A DNA stretch of 64,000 nt from Mycobacterium shimoidei (GTDB taxonomy: Bacteria; Actinomycetota; Actinomycetes; Mycobacteriales; Mycobacteriaceae), in the NCBI GenBank assembly GCA_002101905.1, contig LQPU01000016.1:1-64000 (forward strand), in the 5' to 3' direction. Shown here in pieces: positions 30,812 through 41,466 of this stretch. The position numbers and the translations under genes were made by a program. Position 1 is the first letter of the stretch, and every line of letters begins with the position of its first letter. The notes under the pieces are model-generated. The model searched no databases. It saw only the letters and a program-made list of their open reading frames with translations, and was not told the origin of the DNA.

Positions 30812-32131
30812 ATGAACCAACTGCTCGGGTTTCCCTCCCCTGCCGACGTGGCCGCGCAAACGCCCACCGGTCGCGACCGGGCTATCGACGTCATCCGCAT
30901 TGCCTCGCTGCTCGGAGTCGTCGGCGGCCACACCATCATGGCGACGAGCATGATCGCCGACGGCGTACTGGTCTGGGACAACCTGCTCACCACGTCGACG
31001 TTCTTTCAGACGCTGACCTGGATCTTCCAGATCATGCCGCTGTTCTTCTTCGCGGGAGCGGCCGCCTGTGTTCAGTCTTGGCGGCCCGGCGGGAGCTGGG
31101 GCGGCTGGCTGATGAAACGCTGCACCCGGCTGTACCGACCGGTGTTCTACTACTTGGCCTTCTGGGCAGTCGCCTTGATCGCGCTGCGCCAGATCCTCCC
31201 GTCGCACGTCTACGACCCGGTGGCGGGCGTCAGCGTCCAATTGCTGTGGTTCCTCGGCGCGTACGTGCTGGTACTGGCGACCATGCCGCTGCTGTACCGG
31301 ATCACCACCACACGCCGGCTTGTCTTCAGCGTGGCCGGGTTGTACGCGTTCGTGGCGATCATCGACATCGTTCGGCTGCACACGCCGGGCGCCGGCCTGC
31401 TCGGTTATCTGAATATGGCGGCGTGGGTGATCCCGGGGATGTTCGGCGTCGCCTACCGGCGCAGGTTGGTCTCGACGCGCGCTGCGCTCACCATCGGACT
31501 GCTGATGCTGGGCGTCAACCTGGCACTGGTGTGGATCGGTCCCTACGACGTAAGCCTGGTCGGGATCCAGGGTCAGCGGTTGGCGAACATGGCGCCGCCG
31601 TCGCTGCTGCTGGCCGGCCACGCAATCATGATGTGCGCGTTGATAAGTGCGGCCGCACCCGCGATAGCCCGCTGGGCCCAGCGGCCACGGGTGTGGTGGC
31701 TGACGGCGATCGGCAACTCCGGTGCGATGACGCTGTATCTCTGGCACATGCCCGCGCTGCTCGGGGTACACCTGCTGTTCGACTACCTCGGTTTCTACCG
31801 TTACCCCGGCCAGCCGCATTTGGTGCTGCTGAGCATCGTGCAAACCGCCGTGATGGTCGGCCTGGTCGGGGTCTTGTTCGTGGCACTGCGGCCGCTGGAG
31901 AACTCGGTCCTGCCCGGTTGGGATGGCGGCGTCGTGGCGACGCCCGGATCACGCAGCGTGGCCGTCGGCATCTTGCTGTGTCTGGCCGCGGCGGCGACGC
32001 TGGCGTCGGTCAAATGGGGTTTGAAGGACGACGGGCTCTCCTGCATGGCGGTTATGCTGTCGGCTCTTCTCGGCGCTCGAATGCTGGCCACTTTTAGCCA
32101 CGAAGCGACAAGACGCCTTGCGCTGAAGTAA
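30812..32131 (+). CDS. Membrane acyltransferase, acyltransferase-3 family
   Basis: A 439-residue polytopic protein with about ten hydrophobic helices. The early RDRAIDVIRIASLLGVVGGH carries the His/Arg catalytic pattern of AT-3 (family 3) acyltransferases, followed by a LFFFAGAAA helix. GNSGAMTLYLWHMPALL is the conserved C-terminal element. Such enzymes O-acylate sugars or lipids of the envelope. The nearest M. tuberculosis counterpart at this place is not recalled, so this may be an insertion relative to H37Rv. The substrate is unknown. Confidence 0.82.
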   Translation: MNQLLGFPSPADVAAQTPTGRDRAIDVIRIASLLGVVGGHTIMATSMIADGVLVWDNLLTTSTFFQTLTWIFQIMPLFFFAGAAACVQSWRPGGSWGGWLMKRCTRLYRPVFYYLAFWAVALIALRQILPSHVYDPVAGVSVQLLWFLGAYVLVLATMPLLYRITTTRRLVFSVAGLYAFVAIIDIVRLHTPGAGLLGYLNMAAWVIPGMFGVAYRRRLVSTRAALTIGLLMLGVNLALVWIGPYDVSLVGIQGQRLANMAPPSLLLAGHAIMMCALISAAAPAIARWAQRPRVWWLTAIGNSGAMTLYLWHMPALLGVHLLFDYLGFYRYPGQPHLVLLSIVQTAVMVGLVGVLFVALRPLENSVLPGWDGGVVATPGSRSVAVGILLCLAAAATLASVKWGLKDDGLSCMAVMLSALLGARMLATFSHEATRRLALK

Positions 32132-32132
32132 G

Positions 32133-32291
32133 TTAGCCGCTCTTGCGGCGAAATTCTCGACGGCTCTCCACGGGCCCATGAGCACGTGGCTGCTTGGCGC
32201 CGCCGTCCTTGTGCGCCGATCCGCCACCCGACTTCGCCTTCTTACGGTCAAGGGCTTCGCGGAATTTGCGCTTGGTCTCGTCCTCCGCCAT
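32133..32291 (-). CDS. DUF5302-type 52-aa basic protein
   Basis: ATG 32291 encodes a 52-residue, highly charged, probably disordered protein (MAEDETKRKFREALDRKKAK...VESRREFRRKSG). The N-terminal helix with KRKFREALDRK and the Ser/Gly/His linker match the actinobacterial DUF5302 family. It ends 1 nt from the convergent acyltransferase stop. It may bind nucleic acid or the ribosome because of its charge, but that is only inference. Confidence 0.7.
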   Translation of the reverse strand: MAEDETKRKFREALDRKKAKSGGGSAHKDGGAKQPRAHGPVESRREFRRKSG

Positions 32292-32308
32292 GACGGCAGC
32301 GTACCCCG

Positions 32309-34207
<1,899 letters not shown>

Positions 34208-34211
<4 letters not shown>

Positions 34212-34573
34212 TCGTCGGGCGCGTCATCCAGGTAGCGTCGCGCCTCCGCTTTTCCCAATCCCAACCCGCGGGCGACATCGAGGTACGCCCGGGCCGCGGC
34301 GGCCATCGCGCTGTCCGACGGGTCGACGCGGGCGACGAATGTTCCGAAACGCCCACGGGTTTCGACGATGCCGGCCGTCTCGAGCTCGCGGTAGGTGCGC
34401 GCCACCGTGTTGACGGCCAGCCCGAGTTCGGCGGCCAATTCGCGCACGGTGGGCAGTCGGGTCCCCGGCGGCAATGTCCCGGCTCGCACCGCGTCGATGA
34501 TCTGAGTCCTCAGCTGGTCGAACAGCGGACGGCTCGCCTGTCCGTCGATCTGTAGCAAGGCACCCAGCCGCAC
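34208..34573 (-). CDS. GntR-family regulator, short YtrA-like (Rv1152 type)
   Basis: A 121-residue regulator with a GntR winged [38 protein letters not shown] (about 37-54) and [19 protein letters not shown] (recognition helix and wing). It has only a short helical C-terminus, so it belongs to the YtrA subfamily. Such proteins often control neighbouring transporter or stress genes. It is divergent from the sirtuin gene with only about 38 nt between, and its operator is likely there. It is Rv1152 by position. Confidence 0.88.
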
Positions 34574-34611
34574 CCACCCAGTATCGCGCAGAGCCTCGCT
34601 ATGTTGGAGGT

Positions 34612-35313
34612 GTGCGAGTAACGGTGCTCAGCGGTGCGGGAATCTCCGCCGAAAGCGGTGTGCCGACGTTTCGGGACGACAAGAACGGCCTGTGGGCCAA
34701 GTTCGATCCCTACGAGCTATCCAGCGTGCAGGGTTGGCTGCGGAACCCCGAACGGGTGTGGGGGTGGTATCTGTGGCGTCACTATCTGGTCAGTCGCGTC
34801 GAACCCAACGAAGGGCATCTAGCGGTCGCGGCGTGGGAGGATTACGCCGACGTCGTCGTGGTCACCCAGAATGTCGACAATCTGCATGAGCGCGCCGGCA
34901 GCACGACGGTGCATCACGTACACGGCAGCCTTTTCGACTTTCGTTGTGCCACTTGCAATAAGCCGTATACGGGTGAACTACCGGAGATGCCCGAACCAGC
35001 ACTGGAAGTCGAGCCGCCGGTGTGCGTCTGCGGCGGGCTGATTCGGCCCGACATCGTGTGGTTCGGTGAGCCGCTGCCCGACAAAACGTGGGAGCTCTCG
35101 GTCGAGGCGACGAAGGCTGCCGACGTCCTTGTCGTCGTCGGTACCTCCAGCATCGTCTACCCGGCCGCCGGACTACCGGAGCTGGCGCTGGACCGCGGCA
35201 CCGTCGTCGTCGAGGTCAACCCGGAGCCGACTCCGCTGTCGTCCAGCGCCACGCTGAGCGTGCGCGAAAGCGCCAGCAAGGCGCTGCCGACGCTGCTGCA
35301 GCGCCTTGGCTGA
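34612..35313 (+). CDS. cobB: NAD-dependent protein deacylase, CobB/sirtuin (Rv1151c type)
   Basis: A 233-residue class III sirtuin. The NAD motif [16 protein letters not shown] (about 8-23), [12 protein letters not shown] and the catalytic His in HHVHGS are intact. Zinc cysteines are CATC and, after an insert, CVCGG. Tyr53 and Arg56 (W-Y-L-W-R) form the YxxR pocket that favours succinyl/malonyl-lysine, as in E. coli CobB. It therefore probably has desuccinylase as well as deacetylase activity and regulates acetyl-CoA synthetase and other enzymes. The start is GTG 34612. Confidence 0.93.
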   Translation: MRVTVLSGAGISAESGVPTFRDDKNGLWAKFDPYELSSVQGWLRNPERVWGWYLWRHYLVSRVEPNEGHLAVAAWEDYADVVVVTQNVDNLHERAGSTTVHHVHGSLFDFRCATCNKPYTGELPEMPEPALEVEPPVCVCGGLIRPDIVWFGEPLPDKTWELSVEATKAADVLVVVGTSSIVYPAAGLPELALDRGTVVVEVNPEPTPLSSSATLSVRESASKALPTLLQRLG

Positions 35314-35330
35314 GTGGAGCTAAGCCGGTT

Positions 35331-35975
35331 CTAAGCCGGTCTGCGGGCACGCCCCAGTGCAAACTCCGAAACCGGCAACGGCAACCACACCGGCATCGTC
35401 AGCTCCCGTCGAGCATTGTCGACGGTGAACCCGGCGCCAGTGATCGTCCCTTCGGTGTCGCGGTGAGTGTGGCAATTGCCCAGCAGGCGCGGCCACAGCG
35501 TCGCGTCGGCCAGCCGTTGCAGCCGGCCGCGAAAGCCGCTGCTGGCCACATGCTCGAGGTATCGCAGCTGCCCGCCTGGACGAAGCCGCGAATACAGTTG
35601 GCGCAGCACGGCATCGGGGTCGCCCACCGAGCACAGCACCAGCGAGCAGACCACCGCGTCGAACGGTTCCTCGGCGGCGAAGTGCTCGACCGTCGAATCG
35701 GTGACCTGAACCGATACCGGCGCCTCGGCCGCGGCCGCCCGGGCCCGCGCCGCGAGCCGGAGCTCGGGTTCGACTGCCACCACATGCTCGACGGAATCCG
35801 GGTAGAAGGCGAAGTTGGTTCCGACACCGGCCCCGACTTCCAGCACTCTGCCCGACAGCCCGGCCAGATTCTCCCGGCGCAGGGCGCGAATCTGGTCCGT
35901 TTCATGCGCGGCGATCGTGGGCCAGATGCGGGCAAAGAACGGGTGGTCGACCGTTGTCGCCGGCGACGATGTCAC
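35331..35975 (-). CDS. Class I SAM methyltransferase (Rv1147 type)
   Basis: A 214-residue methyltransferase. VLEVGAGVGTNF (about 45-56, motif I), VVAVEPELRLAARA (acidic end of beta 2), FDAVVCSLVLCSVGDP (motif II) and LRPGGQLRYLEHVAS (motif III) are present. GTG 35975 overlaps the TetR stop (GTGA). The C-terminus ends at a TAG that sits in an 11-bp tandem duplication. It resembles UbiE/phospholipid- or thiopurine-type methyltransferases, with the acceptor unknown. Third gene of mmpL-tetR-methyltransferase. Confidence 0.85.
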   Translation of the reverse strand: MTSSPATTVDHPFFARIWPTIAAHETDQIRALRRENLAGLSGRVLEVGAGVGTNFAFYPDSVEHVVAVEPELRLAARARAAAAEAPVSVQVTDSTVEHFAAEEPFDAVVCSLVLCSVGDPDAVLRQLYSRLRPGGQLRYLEHVASSGFRGRLQRLADATLWPRLLGNCHTHRDTEGTITGAGFTVDNARRELTMPVWLPLPVSEFALGRARRPA

Positions 35976-36676
35976 GCGGGTTTGCCTCCCGACGATGTGT
36001 CCCCCGGGCCCGCTGCCAGCAGCAGGTCCACCGCCTGCTGCGAGGCGCCATCGGAACCGGTCAGCCCGGCCACCATATGCCCGCAACAAACCGCTCCCAG
36101 CACCCGCTCGGCGAACGCTTCGGTGTCCCCGAATGGCAGATAGGGCTTGGCAATCAGCAGCGACGCCACCCCGTGCGCGGCACTCCACATCTCCAGGGCG
36201 AGGCTCGCCGGGTCACCGGGAGGGTAGACACCCTCGTTGATCAACGCCTGCACGGTGACCCGCATGTGCTCGAATGCCGAGCTGGCCAAGGTGGCGTCCA
36301 CACCGTTACCGGGGCGCCACTCGCCCATCGTCGCGATCCGATACAGCTCCGGACTCTCGGTGGCGAACCGAACATAGGCCAGCCCCTGTGCACGCAGCAC
36401 CGCCAGCGTCGACGGCTGTCCTGTTCGCGCCCGCTGCAATTCCCAGTCGAGCTTGCTCAGGTAGCGTGCGCACACCGCATCCAGCAACGCGTCCTTGTCC
36501 TCGAAATGCAGATAGATCGATGGCGGCGTCACACCGACGCGCCGGGCCACCGATCGAATCGAGACGGCCTTGGCATGCCCGGTTTCCAGCAGCAATTCGG
36601 TTGCGGCGTCCAAGATCTCGTCGTGGAGCAGGTCTCCGGATCCACGAGGTGCGCGGTGACGGCGGAACTCGGCCAT
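35972..36676 (-). CDS. TetR-family regulator of the mmpL operon
   Basis: A 234-residue TetR regulator. The HTH (about 17-62) reads HDEILDAATELLLETGHAKAVSIRSVA then TPPSIYLHFEDKDALLDAV. The C-terminal domain (WHG-like, with VLRAQGLAYVRFATESPELY) is a common mycobacterial type controlling lipid or export genes. It starts 1 nt after the mmpL TAG, so it is translationally coupled to the transporter. Candidate operators lie upstream of mmpL (38998-39012 and neighbours). Confidence 0.88.
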   Translation of the reverse strand: MAEFRRHRAPRGSGDLLHDEILDAATELLLETGHAKAVSIRSVARRVGVTPPSIYLHFEDKDALLDAVCARYLSKLDWELQRARTGQPSTLAVLRAQGLAYVRFATESPELYRIATMGEWRPGNGVDATLASSAFEHMRVTVQALINEGVYPPGDPASLALEMWSAAHGVASLLIAKPYLPFGDTEAFAERVLGAVCCGHMVAGLTGSDGASQQAVDLLLAAGPGDTSSGGKPA

Positions 36677-36677
36677 G

Positions 36678-38966
36678 CTAGGCCCCGTCCGTCGTGACCG
36701 ATGCCGGCTCCTGATCGGCCGGCTGCACCGGCTGGCCCGTCGGTGTTACGGCCGCGACCTCATGGATACCGAACCGCTCGTGAAGCCAGGCCAGCGGTTG
36801 AGGCGCCCACCAGCTCCACCGACCCAGCACGTGCATGAATGCCGGAACCAGCACCATCCGCACCAGGGTGGAGTCGACCAACACCGCCAGCGTGAGTCCG
36901 ATGCCCAGCATCCGCATGAACGACACGTGCGCGGGAATCAGCGCGGCAAACGATATCGACATGATCAGCGCGGCGGCGGTGATCACCCGGCCGGTGCGCG
37001 CCAGCCCGAGTGCGACGCTGTCGTCGTTGGCCGCGCGCGTCCGTGGTGAAGCCAGCCAGTACTCACGGATGCGGGAGACCAGGAATACCTCGTAGTCCAT
37101 CGAGAGCCCAAATGCGATGCAGAACAACAACACCGGCATGTTGGCTTCCAGCGTTCCGGTGGGTGTGGTGCCCGCAGCGCCGAGATGCCCGTCCTGGAAG
37201 ATCCATACCAGCGCGCCGAACGCCGCCGACAGCGACAGCACGTTGAGCACAAGCGCCTTCAGCGGCAACACCACGCTGCCGGTGAGCAGGAACAGCAGCA
37301 CGAACGTGATCGTGGCGATCAACCCCAGCACCAGTGGCAGCCGGGTCATGATCGCGCTGACGCTGTCACGGTTGATCTGCACCAGCCCGGCGAATTCCAC
37401 CGAGCGCCCGGCCGGGCCGGGCACATCGTGCAACCGGTCCAGTTGGGCGGCGGAGGCTTGCGAGAAGAGCGGCGCCGTACTCGCGACGGTCAAAAACGCG
37501 CTGCCGTCGGCGATTCCGGTGGGCGCCGCCGGCGGACCGACCAGCCTTCCGCCGGCGAACGTCCCGGTCGGGGCGGTCACCGCCGAGACGTCGGGAACCC
37601 GGGACAGCGCGGCGGCATACTCTTCCAGATCGGCCGGGGTCAGACCGCGGGCGTCGGGGACGACGACGGGCACCGCCGTCGCCGAATCGTCGGCGAAATC
37701 ATTGCGCAACTGGTCACCGACCTGATGCGCCGACTCCGAGTTGGGCAGCACCCGGTCGTCGGGGAAGCCCCACTTCACCCCGAGGAATGGGGCCCCGAGC
37801 ATCAGCAGCAACGCGACGACGGCCAACCCCACCGGCACCGCACGTCGCATCGCGAACTTGGTTGAGCGGTACCAGAACAACTGTTCCACCGGTTTGTGTG
37901 CCGGATCCGGGCGCCGCAGTACCCGGCGCGCCAGGCGGCGCATGTCGAACGAGTCGAGCCGCGGCCCGAGTAAGGCGATGGCCGCCGGAGTCACCAAGAT
38001 GGCCGCGCCCGCGACGAAGGCAACGGTGGCCACGCCGCCGTAGGCAAACGATTTCAAAAAGTACGACGGGAACAGCACCATCACGGCCATCGACAAGGCG
38101 ACGGTGGTCGCCGAGAACAACACTGTGCGTCCGGCGGTCGCCATGGTCCGGATCAGCGCCTCGTCACGAGGGGTGCCCTCGGCCAACTCGTCGCGGTAGC
38201 GGTTGATGATCAACAGCGTGTAGTCGATCGCCAGGGCCAAGCCCATGGCCGTGCTCAGGTTGAGCGCGAAGATCGAGACGTCGGTACGCAACGCGATCAA
38301 CCGCAGTACCGACATCGAGCCCACGATGGCCAGTGCGCCCAGTGTCATCGGCAATGCCGCCGCCAACAGTCCACCGAACACCCACACCAACACCAAGAAA
38401 CTCAACGGAATCGCGATCGACTCCATCAGCAGAAGGTCACGTTCGTTCAGGTGGGTGATCGCGGCGTAGACCATCGCCACCCCGCCCGCGCGCACGGTGA
38501 CGCCGTCGCGGTCATGAACAATTTCCGCGCATAGTTTCTCGGCATATTTTTGAGCGTTGTTTTCGCCGCCCTTGAGATTGACCACGATCAGTCCGGACTT
38601 GCCGTCGGTGCTGACCAGACCGGCTCCGACCTGCGGCGGGGATGTCCACGCCGAGGAGACGTTGTAGACCCACGGTGAGCGTTGCAGGTGCGTGACGATA
38701 TCGGTGCCGACCTGGCGCGCGGGCTGGCTGTTTGCGCCGCCGGGAGCGGTCACCACGATCAGCAGCTTCTGGTCGCTCTGGCCGAAATCGTCGGACAGCC
38801 GGGCGATGGCGCGCGCCGACTCCGACGTCGGATCCTGAAAACCGCCCGCGGACAAGCTTTTCGCCACTGGGATCCCGAAAATCGCCGCGGCGACCAGCAC
38901 CAGGGCCGCAATCGACAGGATCTTTTTGGGCGCGGCGAGGGCCAGTCGGGCAATTCGCTGCAGCAT
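36678..38966 (-). CDS. MmpL-type RND lipid transporter (MmpL13-like, intact)
   Basis: A 762-residue MMPL-family (RND superfamily) inner membrane transporter with about 12 helices and two large periplasmic loops. The first helix MLQRIARLALAAPKK leads into SIAALVLVAAAIFGIPVAK. A proton-relay motif occurs around GLALAIDYTLLIINRYRDE (about 242-260), and its second copy is GLSMDYEVFLVSRIREY (about 610-625). Position and length fit MmpL13, which H37Rv annotates as two split genes (mmpL13a/b, Rv1145/Rv1146). Here it is one frame. It likely exports a lipid. First gene of the run with tetR and a methyltransferase. Confidence 0.9.
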   Translation of the reverse strand: MLQRIARLALAAPKKILSIAALVLVAAAIFGIPVAKSLSAGGFQDPTSESARAIARLSDDFGQSDQKLLIVVTAPGGANSQPARQVGTDIVTHLQRSPWVYNVSSAWTSPPQVGAGLVSTDGKSGLIVVNLKGGENNAQKYAEKLCAEIVHDRDGVTVRAGGVAMVYAAITHLNERDLLLMESIAIPLSFLVLVWVFGGLLAAALPMTLGALAIVGSMSVLRLIALRTDVSIFALNLSTAMGLALAIDYTLLIINRYRDELAEGTPRDEALIRTMATAGRTVLFSATTVALSMAVMVLFPSYFLKSFAYGGVATVAFVAGAAILVTPAAIALLGPRLDSFDMRRLARRVLRRPDPAHKPVEQLFWYRSTKFAMRRAVPVGLAVVALLLMLGAPFLGVKWGFPDDRVLPNSESAHQVGDQLRNDFADDSATAVPVVVPDARGLTPADLEEYAAALSRVPDVSAVTAPTGTFAGGRLVGPPAAPTGIADGSAFLTVASTAPLFSQASAAQLDRLHDVPGPAGRSVEFAGLVQINRDSVSAIMTRLPLVLGLIATITFVLLFLLTGSVVLPLKALVLNVLSLSAAFGALVWIFQDGHLGAAGTTPTGTLEANMPVLLFCIAFGLSMDYEVFLVSRIREYWLASPRTRAANDDSVALGLARTGRVITAAALIMSISFAALIPAHVSFMRMLGIGLTLAVLVDSTLVRMVLVPAFMHVLGRWSWWAPQPLAWLHERFGIHEVAAVTPTGQPVQPADQEPASVTTDGA

Positions 38967-38997
38967 GCGCGTCCTTCCGCCGCGATACCTGCGGTAA

Positions 38998-39012
38998 CTT
39001 ATCGGCGATAAG
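38998..39012. promoter_or_regulatory. Palindrome CTTATCGGCGATAAG, putative TetR operator at mmpL
   Basis: A perfect 15-bp dyad (6-bp arms, 3-bp centre) located 31 nt upstream of the mmpL ATG, extended imperfectly by TA..TA pairs. It looks like a TetR binding site and lies where it would block the mmpL-tetR promoter. A CTTATCG half-site recurs at 39107-39113. Confidence 0.6.
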
Positions 39013-39091
39013 CTACGAGCAGTCGTCCCGCTCGGTCCCTTATGCCTCTACGGAGGACATGGCGTTGCACTCGGGTTGGTTCAACCAGTGG

Positions 39092-39116
39092 AGACGATTC
39101 ACAGAGCTTATCGTCT
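39092..39116. promoter_or_regulatory. Second dyad AGACGAT/ATCGTCT in mmpL/small-ORF gap
   Basis: 7-bp inverted repeat, arms 39092-39098 and 39110-39116 with an 11-bp spacer. It includes the CTTATCG half-site shared with the dyad nearer mmpL. It could be an accessory operator. The evidence is sequence symmetry only. Confidence 0.35.
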
Positions 39117-39159
39117 GCACATATTAGACGCTTGCGTAACTGACGCCACCACTTTCCAA

Positions 39160-39177
39160 CCTACCCGGCGGTAGGAT
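39160..39177 (+). promoter_or_regulatory. Dyad CCTACC/GGTAGG overlapping a TAGGAT -10-like element
   Basis: CCTACC (39160-39165) and GGTAGG (39170-39175) form a perfect 16-bp dyad with a 4-bp centre. TAGGAT at 39172-39177 resembles a -10 box for a plus-strand transcript starting near 39184, about 30 nt before the small ORF. No clear -35 is seen. The promoter is inferred. Confidence 0.35.
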
Positions 39178-39215
39178 TGCCACCGTTTTCCGAATCGTGA
39201 CTCAACGATTCCTTA

Positions 39216-39371
39216 ATGCTGACCCATACGCTCATAAGCATGTGGATCGACGACTCGAGTGCCGACGTCATCAAGGCTGACTTCGAGGCTCTCTACCACG
39301 GCGACGTCCTGGTAGAAGGCGAAACCTCGGAGCAGCTCGACGACGAGCACCCGCTGCCCACCGCCAGCTGA
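39216..39371 (+). CDS. Small acidic 43-51 aa ORF, divergent from mmpL
   Basis: ATG 39216 gives 51 residues and an in-frame ATG 39240 gives 43 (MWIDDSSADVIKADFEALYH...DDEHPLPTAS). The protein is strongly acidic, with no membrane helix. No Shine-Dalgarno supports either ATG. It is supported by its location between a candidate -10 element and a strong bidirectional terminator (39459-39484). It may be a small regulator or chaperone-type peptide, but function cannot be inferred. Confidence 0.5.
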   Translation: MLTHTLISMWIDDSSADVIKADFEALYHGDVLVEGETSEQLDDEHPLPTAS

Positions 39372-39458
39372 CGGCGGGGCGGCCAGGTAGGCCGCGCCGT
39401 GATGAGATGAGCTTGGTCTCAATCCGGCAGTTGTCGTTTCCGTTTCCAAAACCCGGCT

Positions 39459-39484
39459 AAAAACCCCGCCAAGCAGGGTTTTTT
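39459..39484. terminator. Bidirectional intrinsic terminator
   Basis: AAAAACCC (39459-39466) pairs with GGGTTTTT (39476-39483) across a 9-nt loop and is followed by T on the plus strand and by a T-run on the minus strand. It lies between the convergent small ORF and the SDR gene end. Canonical U-tract terminators are infrequent in mycobacteria, so this one stands out. Confidence 0.75.
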
Positions 39485-39508
39485 CATGGCTCAGGCGTTA
39501 TCTGGGCG

Positions 39509-40261
39509 TCATCTGGGCGCCATTCGGATGGCGCCGTCGAGCCGGATGACCTCTCCGTTGAGCATGGGGTTCTCGATGATGTGCACGGCCAGCGCGCCGT
39601 ACTCGTCCGGTTTGCCCAGCCGGCTGGGATGCGGCACCTGCTTGCCCAGCGACTCCTTGGCAGGCTCGGGCAGCCCGGCCAGCAGCGGAGTATCGAACAG
39701 ACCCGGCGCGATGGTCACCACCCGGATGGCCTTGCCGGCCAGATCCCGGGCGATCGGCAGGGTCATGCCGACCACGCCGCCCTTCGACGCCGAATACGCG
39801 GCCTGTCCGATCTGCCCGTCGAAGGCCGCCACCGACGCGGTGTTGATGATCACCCCGCGCTCCTCGCCGATCAGGTCGGTGTTGGCGATCCGCTCCGCGC
39901 CGAGCCGCAACACGTTGAACGTTCCGATCAGGTTGACCTCCACGACCTTGCGGAATGCGTTCAGCGGAAAGACGCCGTCCTTGCCCAGTACCCGGATGGC
40001 GTTGCCGGTGCCCGCGCAATTCACCACGATGCGCAGCGGGCCCAGCGACTCAGCGATGTCCAGCGCCGCGGTCACCGCCTTTTCGTCGGTGACGTCGGCC
40101 GGCGCGAAACGCGCGCGCTCGCCGAGTTCGCGAACCACCCCCTCCCCCTTGAGGTCGAGCACGACTACCTGGGCACCGACGTCGAGTAGACGCTTGGTGG
40201 TGGCCAGGCCCAGGCCCGACGCACCACCGGTGACGAGCGCTACGGCGTCTTGGATCTGCAC
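39509..40261 (-). CDS. Classical SDR, 3-hydroxyacyl-CoA dehydrogenase type-2/17-beta-HSD10-like (Rv1144 type)
   Basis: A 250-residue classical [11 protein letters not shown] (about 11-18) binds NAD, NCAGTG is the strand motif, the Ser of the active site is near [10 protein letters not shown], and YSASKGG (about 155-161) holds the catalytic Tyr and Lys. The C-terminal GAIRMAPR is family-typical. The nearest families are human HSD17B10 and bacterial 2-methyl-3-hydroxybutyryl-CoA dehydrogenases. GTG 40261 is preceded by AAAGGAAC. It lies next to mcr, consistent with branched acyl-CoA or sterol side-chain oxidation. It is Rv1144 by position. Confidence 0.9.
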   Translation of the reverse strand: MQIQDAVALVTGGASGLGLATTKRLLDVGAQVVVLDLKGEGVVRELGERARFAPADVTDEKAVTAALDIAESLGPLRIVVNCAGTGNAIRVLGKDGVFPLNAFRKVVEVNLIGTFNVLRLGAERIANTDLIGEERGVIINTASVAAFDGQIGQAAYSASKGGVVGMTLPIARDLAGKAIRVVTIAPGLFDTPLLAGLPEPAKESLGKQVPHPSRLGKPDEYGALAVHIIENPMLNGEVIRLDGAIRMAPR

Positions 40262-40294
40262 TGAGACGTTCCTTTCGTCTGGGTCGGTCGGCGA

Positions 40295-41377
40295 CTATAC
40301 CCAGTCGCGCAAAACGGCTTCGGTGTCGGCTCCGGGCTCTTTCGGTGGTCGTGGGGTGTCGGCGACGGTGCGCGAGAACCGCGGCGCCGGTCGCGGTTGC
40401 AGCCCGGCGCCGGTGTCATAGAAGGTTCCGCGCTCGGTGACATGCGGCTCGGTCTCCACCTCGCCGAACGCCAGGACCGGCGTCACGCACGCGTCGGAGT
40501 CGGCGAACACCTTGGCCCAGTGGTCCCGGTCCCGGCTGGCGAACACCTCGGTGAACCGGGCGCGCAGCTCGGGCCAGCGGGCACGGTCGTTCTGAGCGGG
40601 CAGGTCGGCGGGGTCGAGCCCGAGACCGGCCAGCATCGCCGCATAGAACTGCGGCTCGATCGCGCCCACCGCGACGTAGCGGCCGTCGGCGCATTCGTAG
40701 GTGTCGTAGTAGGGCGCACCGCCGTCGAGCATGTTGGTGCCCCGCTCGTCGGTCCACATGCCCATGCCGCGCATCGCCCACATCATCTGCACCAGCATCG
40801 AGGACCCGTCGATCATCGCCGCGTCGACAACCTGCCCTTTGCCGGAAGTCTGTCGTTCCCACAACGCGGCCAAGACGCCGACCAGCAGGAACATTGATCC
40901 GCCGCCGAAGTCGCCGACCAGGTTCAGTGGCGGCACGGGGCGTTCGCCCTTCCGTCCGATCGAGTGCAGCACGCCGTTCAGCGAGATGTAGTTGATGTCG
41001 TGGCCGGCCTGCTGGCTGCGCGGGCCTGTTTGACCCCAGCCCGTCATGCGGGCGTACACCAGCCGCTCGTTGACTCGCGCGCAGTCCTCGGGGCCCAGGC
41101 CGAGCCGCTCGGTAACGCCCGGCCGGAATCCCTCGATCAGCACGTCGGCTTTGGCGACGAGCTTGAGCACAAGTTCTCTGCCCTCGGCCGCCTTCAGGTC
41201 GGCGACGACGAACCGGCGGTTGCGCAACATCGGATCGGTGCCGCTCGCTGCGGTTTTCGGCGGCCGGTCGACGCGCACGACATCGGCGCCGAGATCGCCG
41301 AGGATCGTCGCGGCATGTGGGCCGGGCCCGATACCGGCCAGCTCGATCACCCGCAGCCCTGCCAGCGGTCCCGCCAT
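40295..41377 (-). CDS. mcr: Alpha-methylacyl-CoA racemase Mcr
   Basis: A 360-residue CaiB/BaiF class III CoA-transferase-fold racemase, almost colinear with M. tuberculosis MCR (360 aa). The catalytic His is in [12 protein letters not shown] (about 126), Asp in [10 protein letters not shown] (about 156) and Glu in [11 protein letters not shown] (about 241). It epimerises (2R)/(2S)-methylacyl-CoA so that methyl-branched fatty acids and sterol side chains (cholestenoyl-CoA) can be beta-oxidised. ATG 41377 has AAGGAGG upstream. It is co-directional with the HSD10-like SDR and divergent from the crotonase gene. Confidence 0.96.
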   Translation of the reverse strand: MAGPLAGLRVIELAGIGPGPHAATILGDLGADVVRVDRPPKTAASGTDPMLRNRRFVVADLKAAEGRELVLKLVAKADVLIEGFRPGVTERLGLGPEDCARVNERLVYARMTGWGQTGPRSQQAGHDINYISLNGVLHSIGRKGERPVPPLNLVGDFGGGSMFLLVGVLAALWERQTSGKGQVVDAAMIDGSSMLVQMMWAMRGMGMWTDERGTNMLDGGAPYYDTYECADGRYVAVGAIEPQFYAAMLAGLGLDPADLPAQNDRARWPELRARFTEVFASRDRDHWAKVFADSDACVTPVLAFGEVETEPHVTERGTFYDTGAGLQPRPAPRFSRTVADTPRPPKEPGADTEAVLRDWV

Positions 41378-41466
41378 CTATGACCTCCTTGTCCGACGAC
41401 TACTTCTCAGGCATCCTCGCAGCCGCACCAAAGGCCGCTGCATCCCGGTCACTTAAGGTGTCCCCC

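Noticed and set aside
30805..32097. 430-residue frame one base-shift from the membrane acyltransferase
   Set aside because: It is Arg-rich, lacks membrane helices and overlaps the gene with clear acyltransferase-3 motifs.
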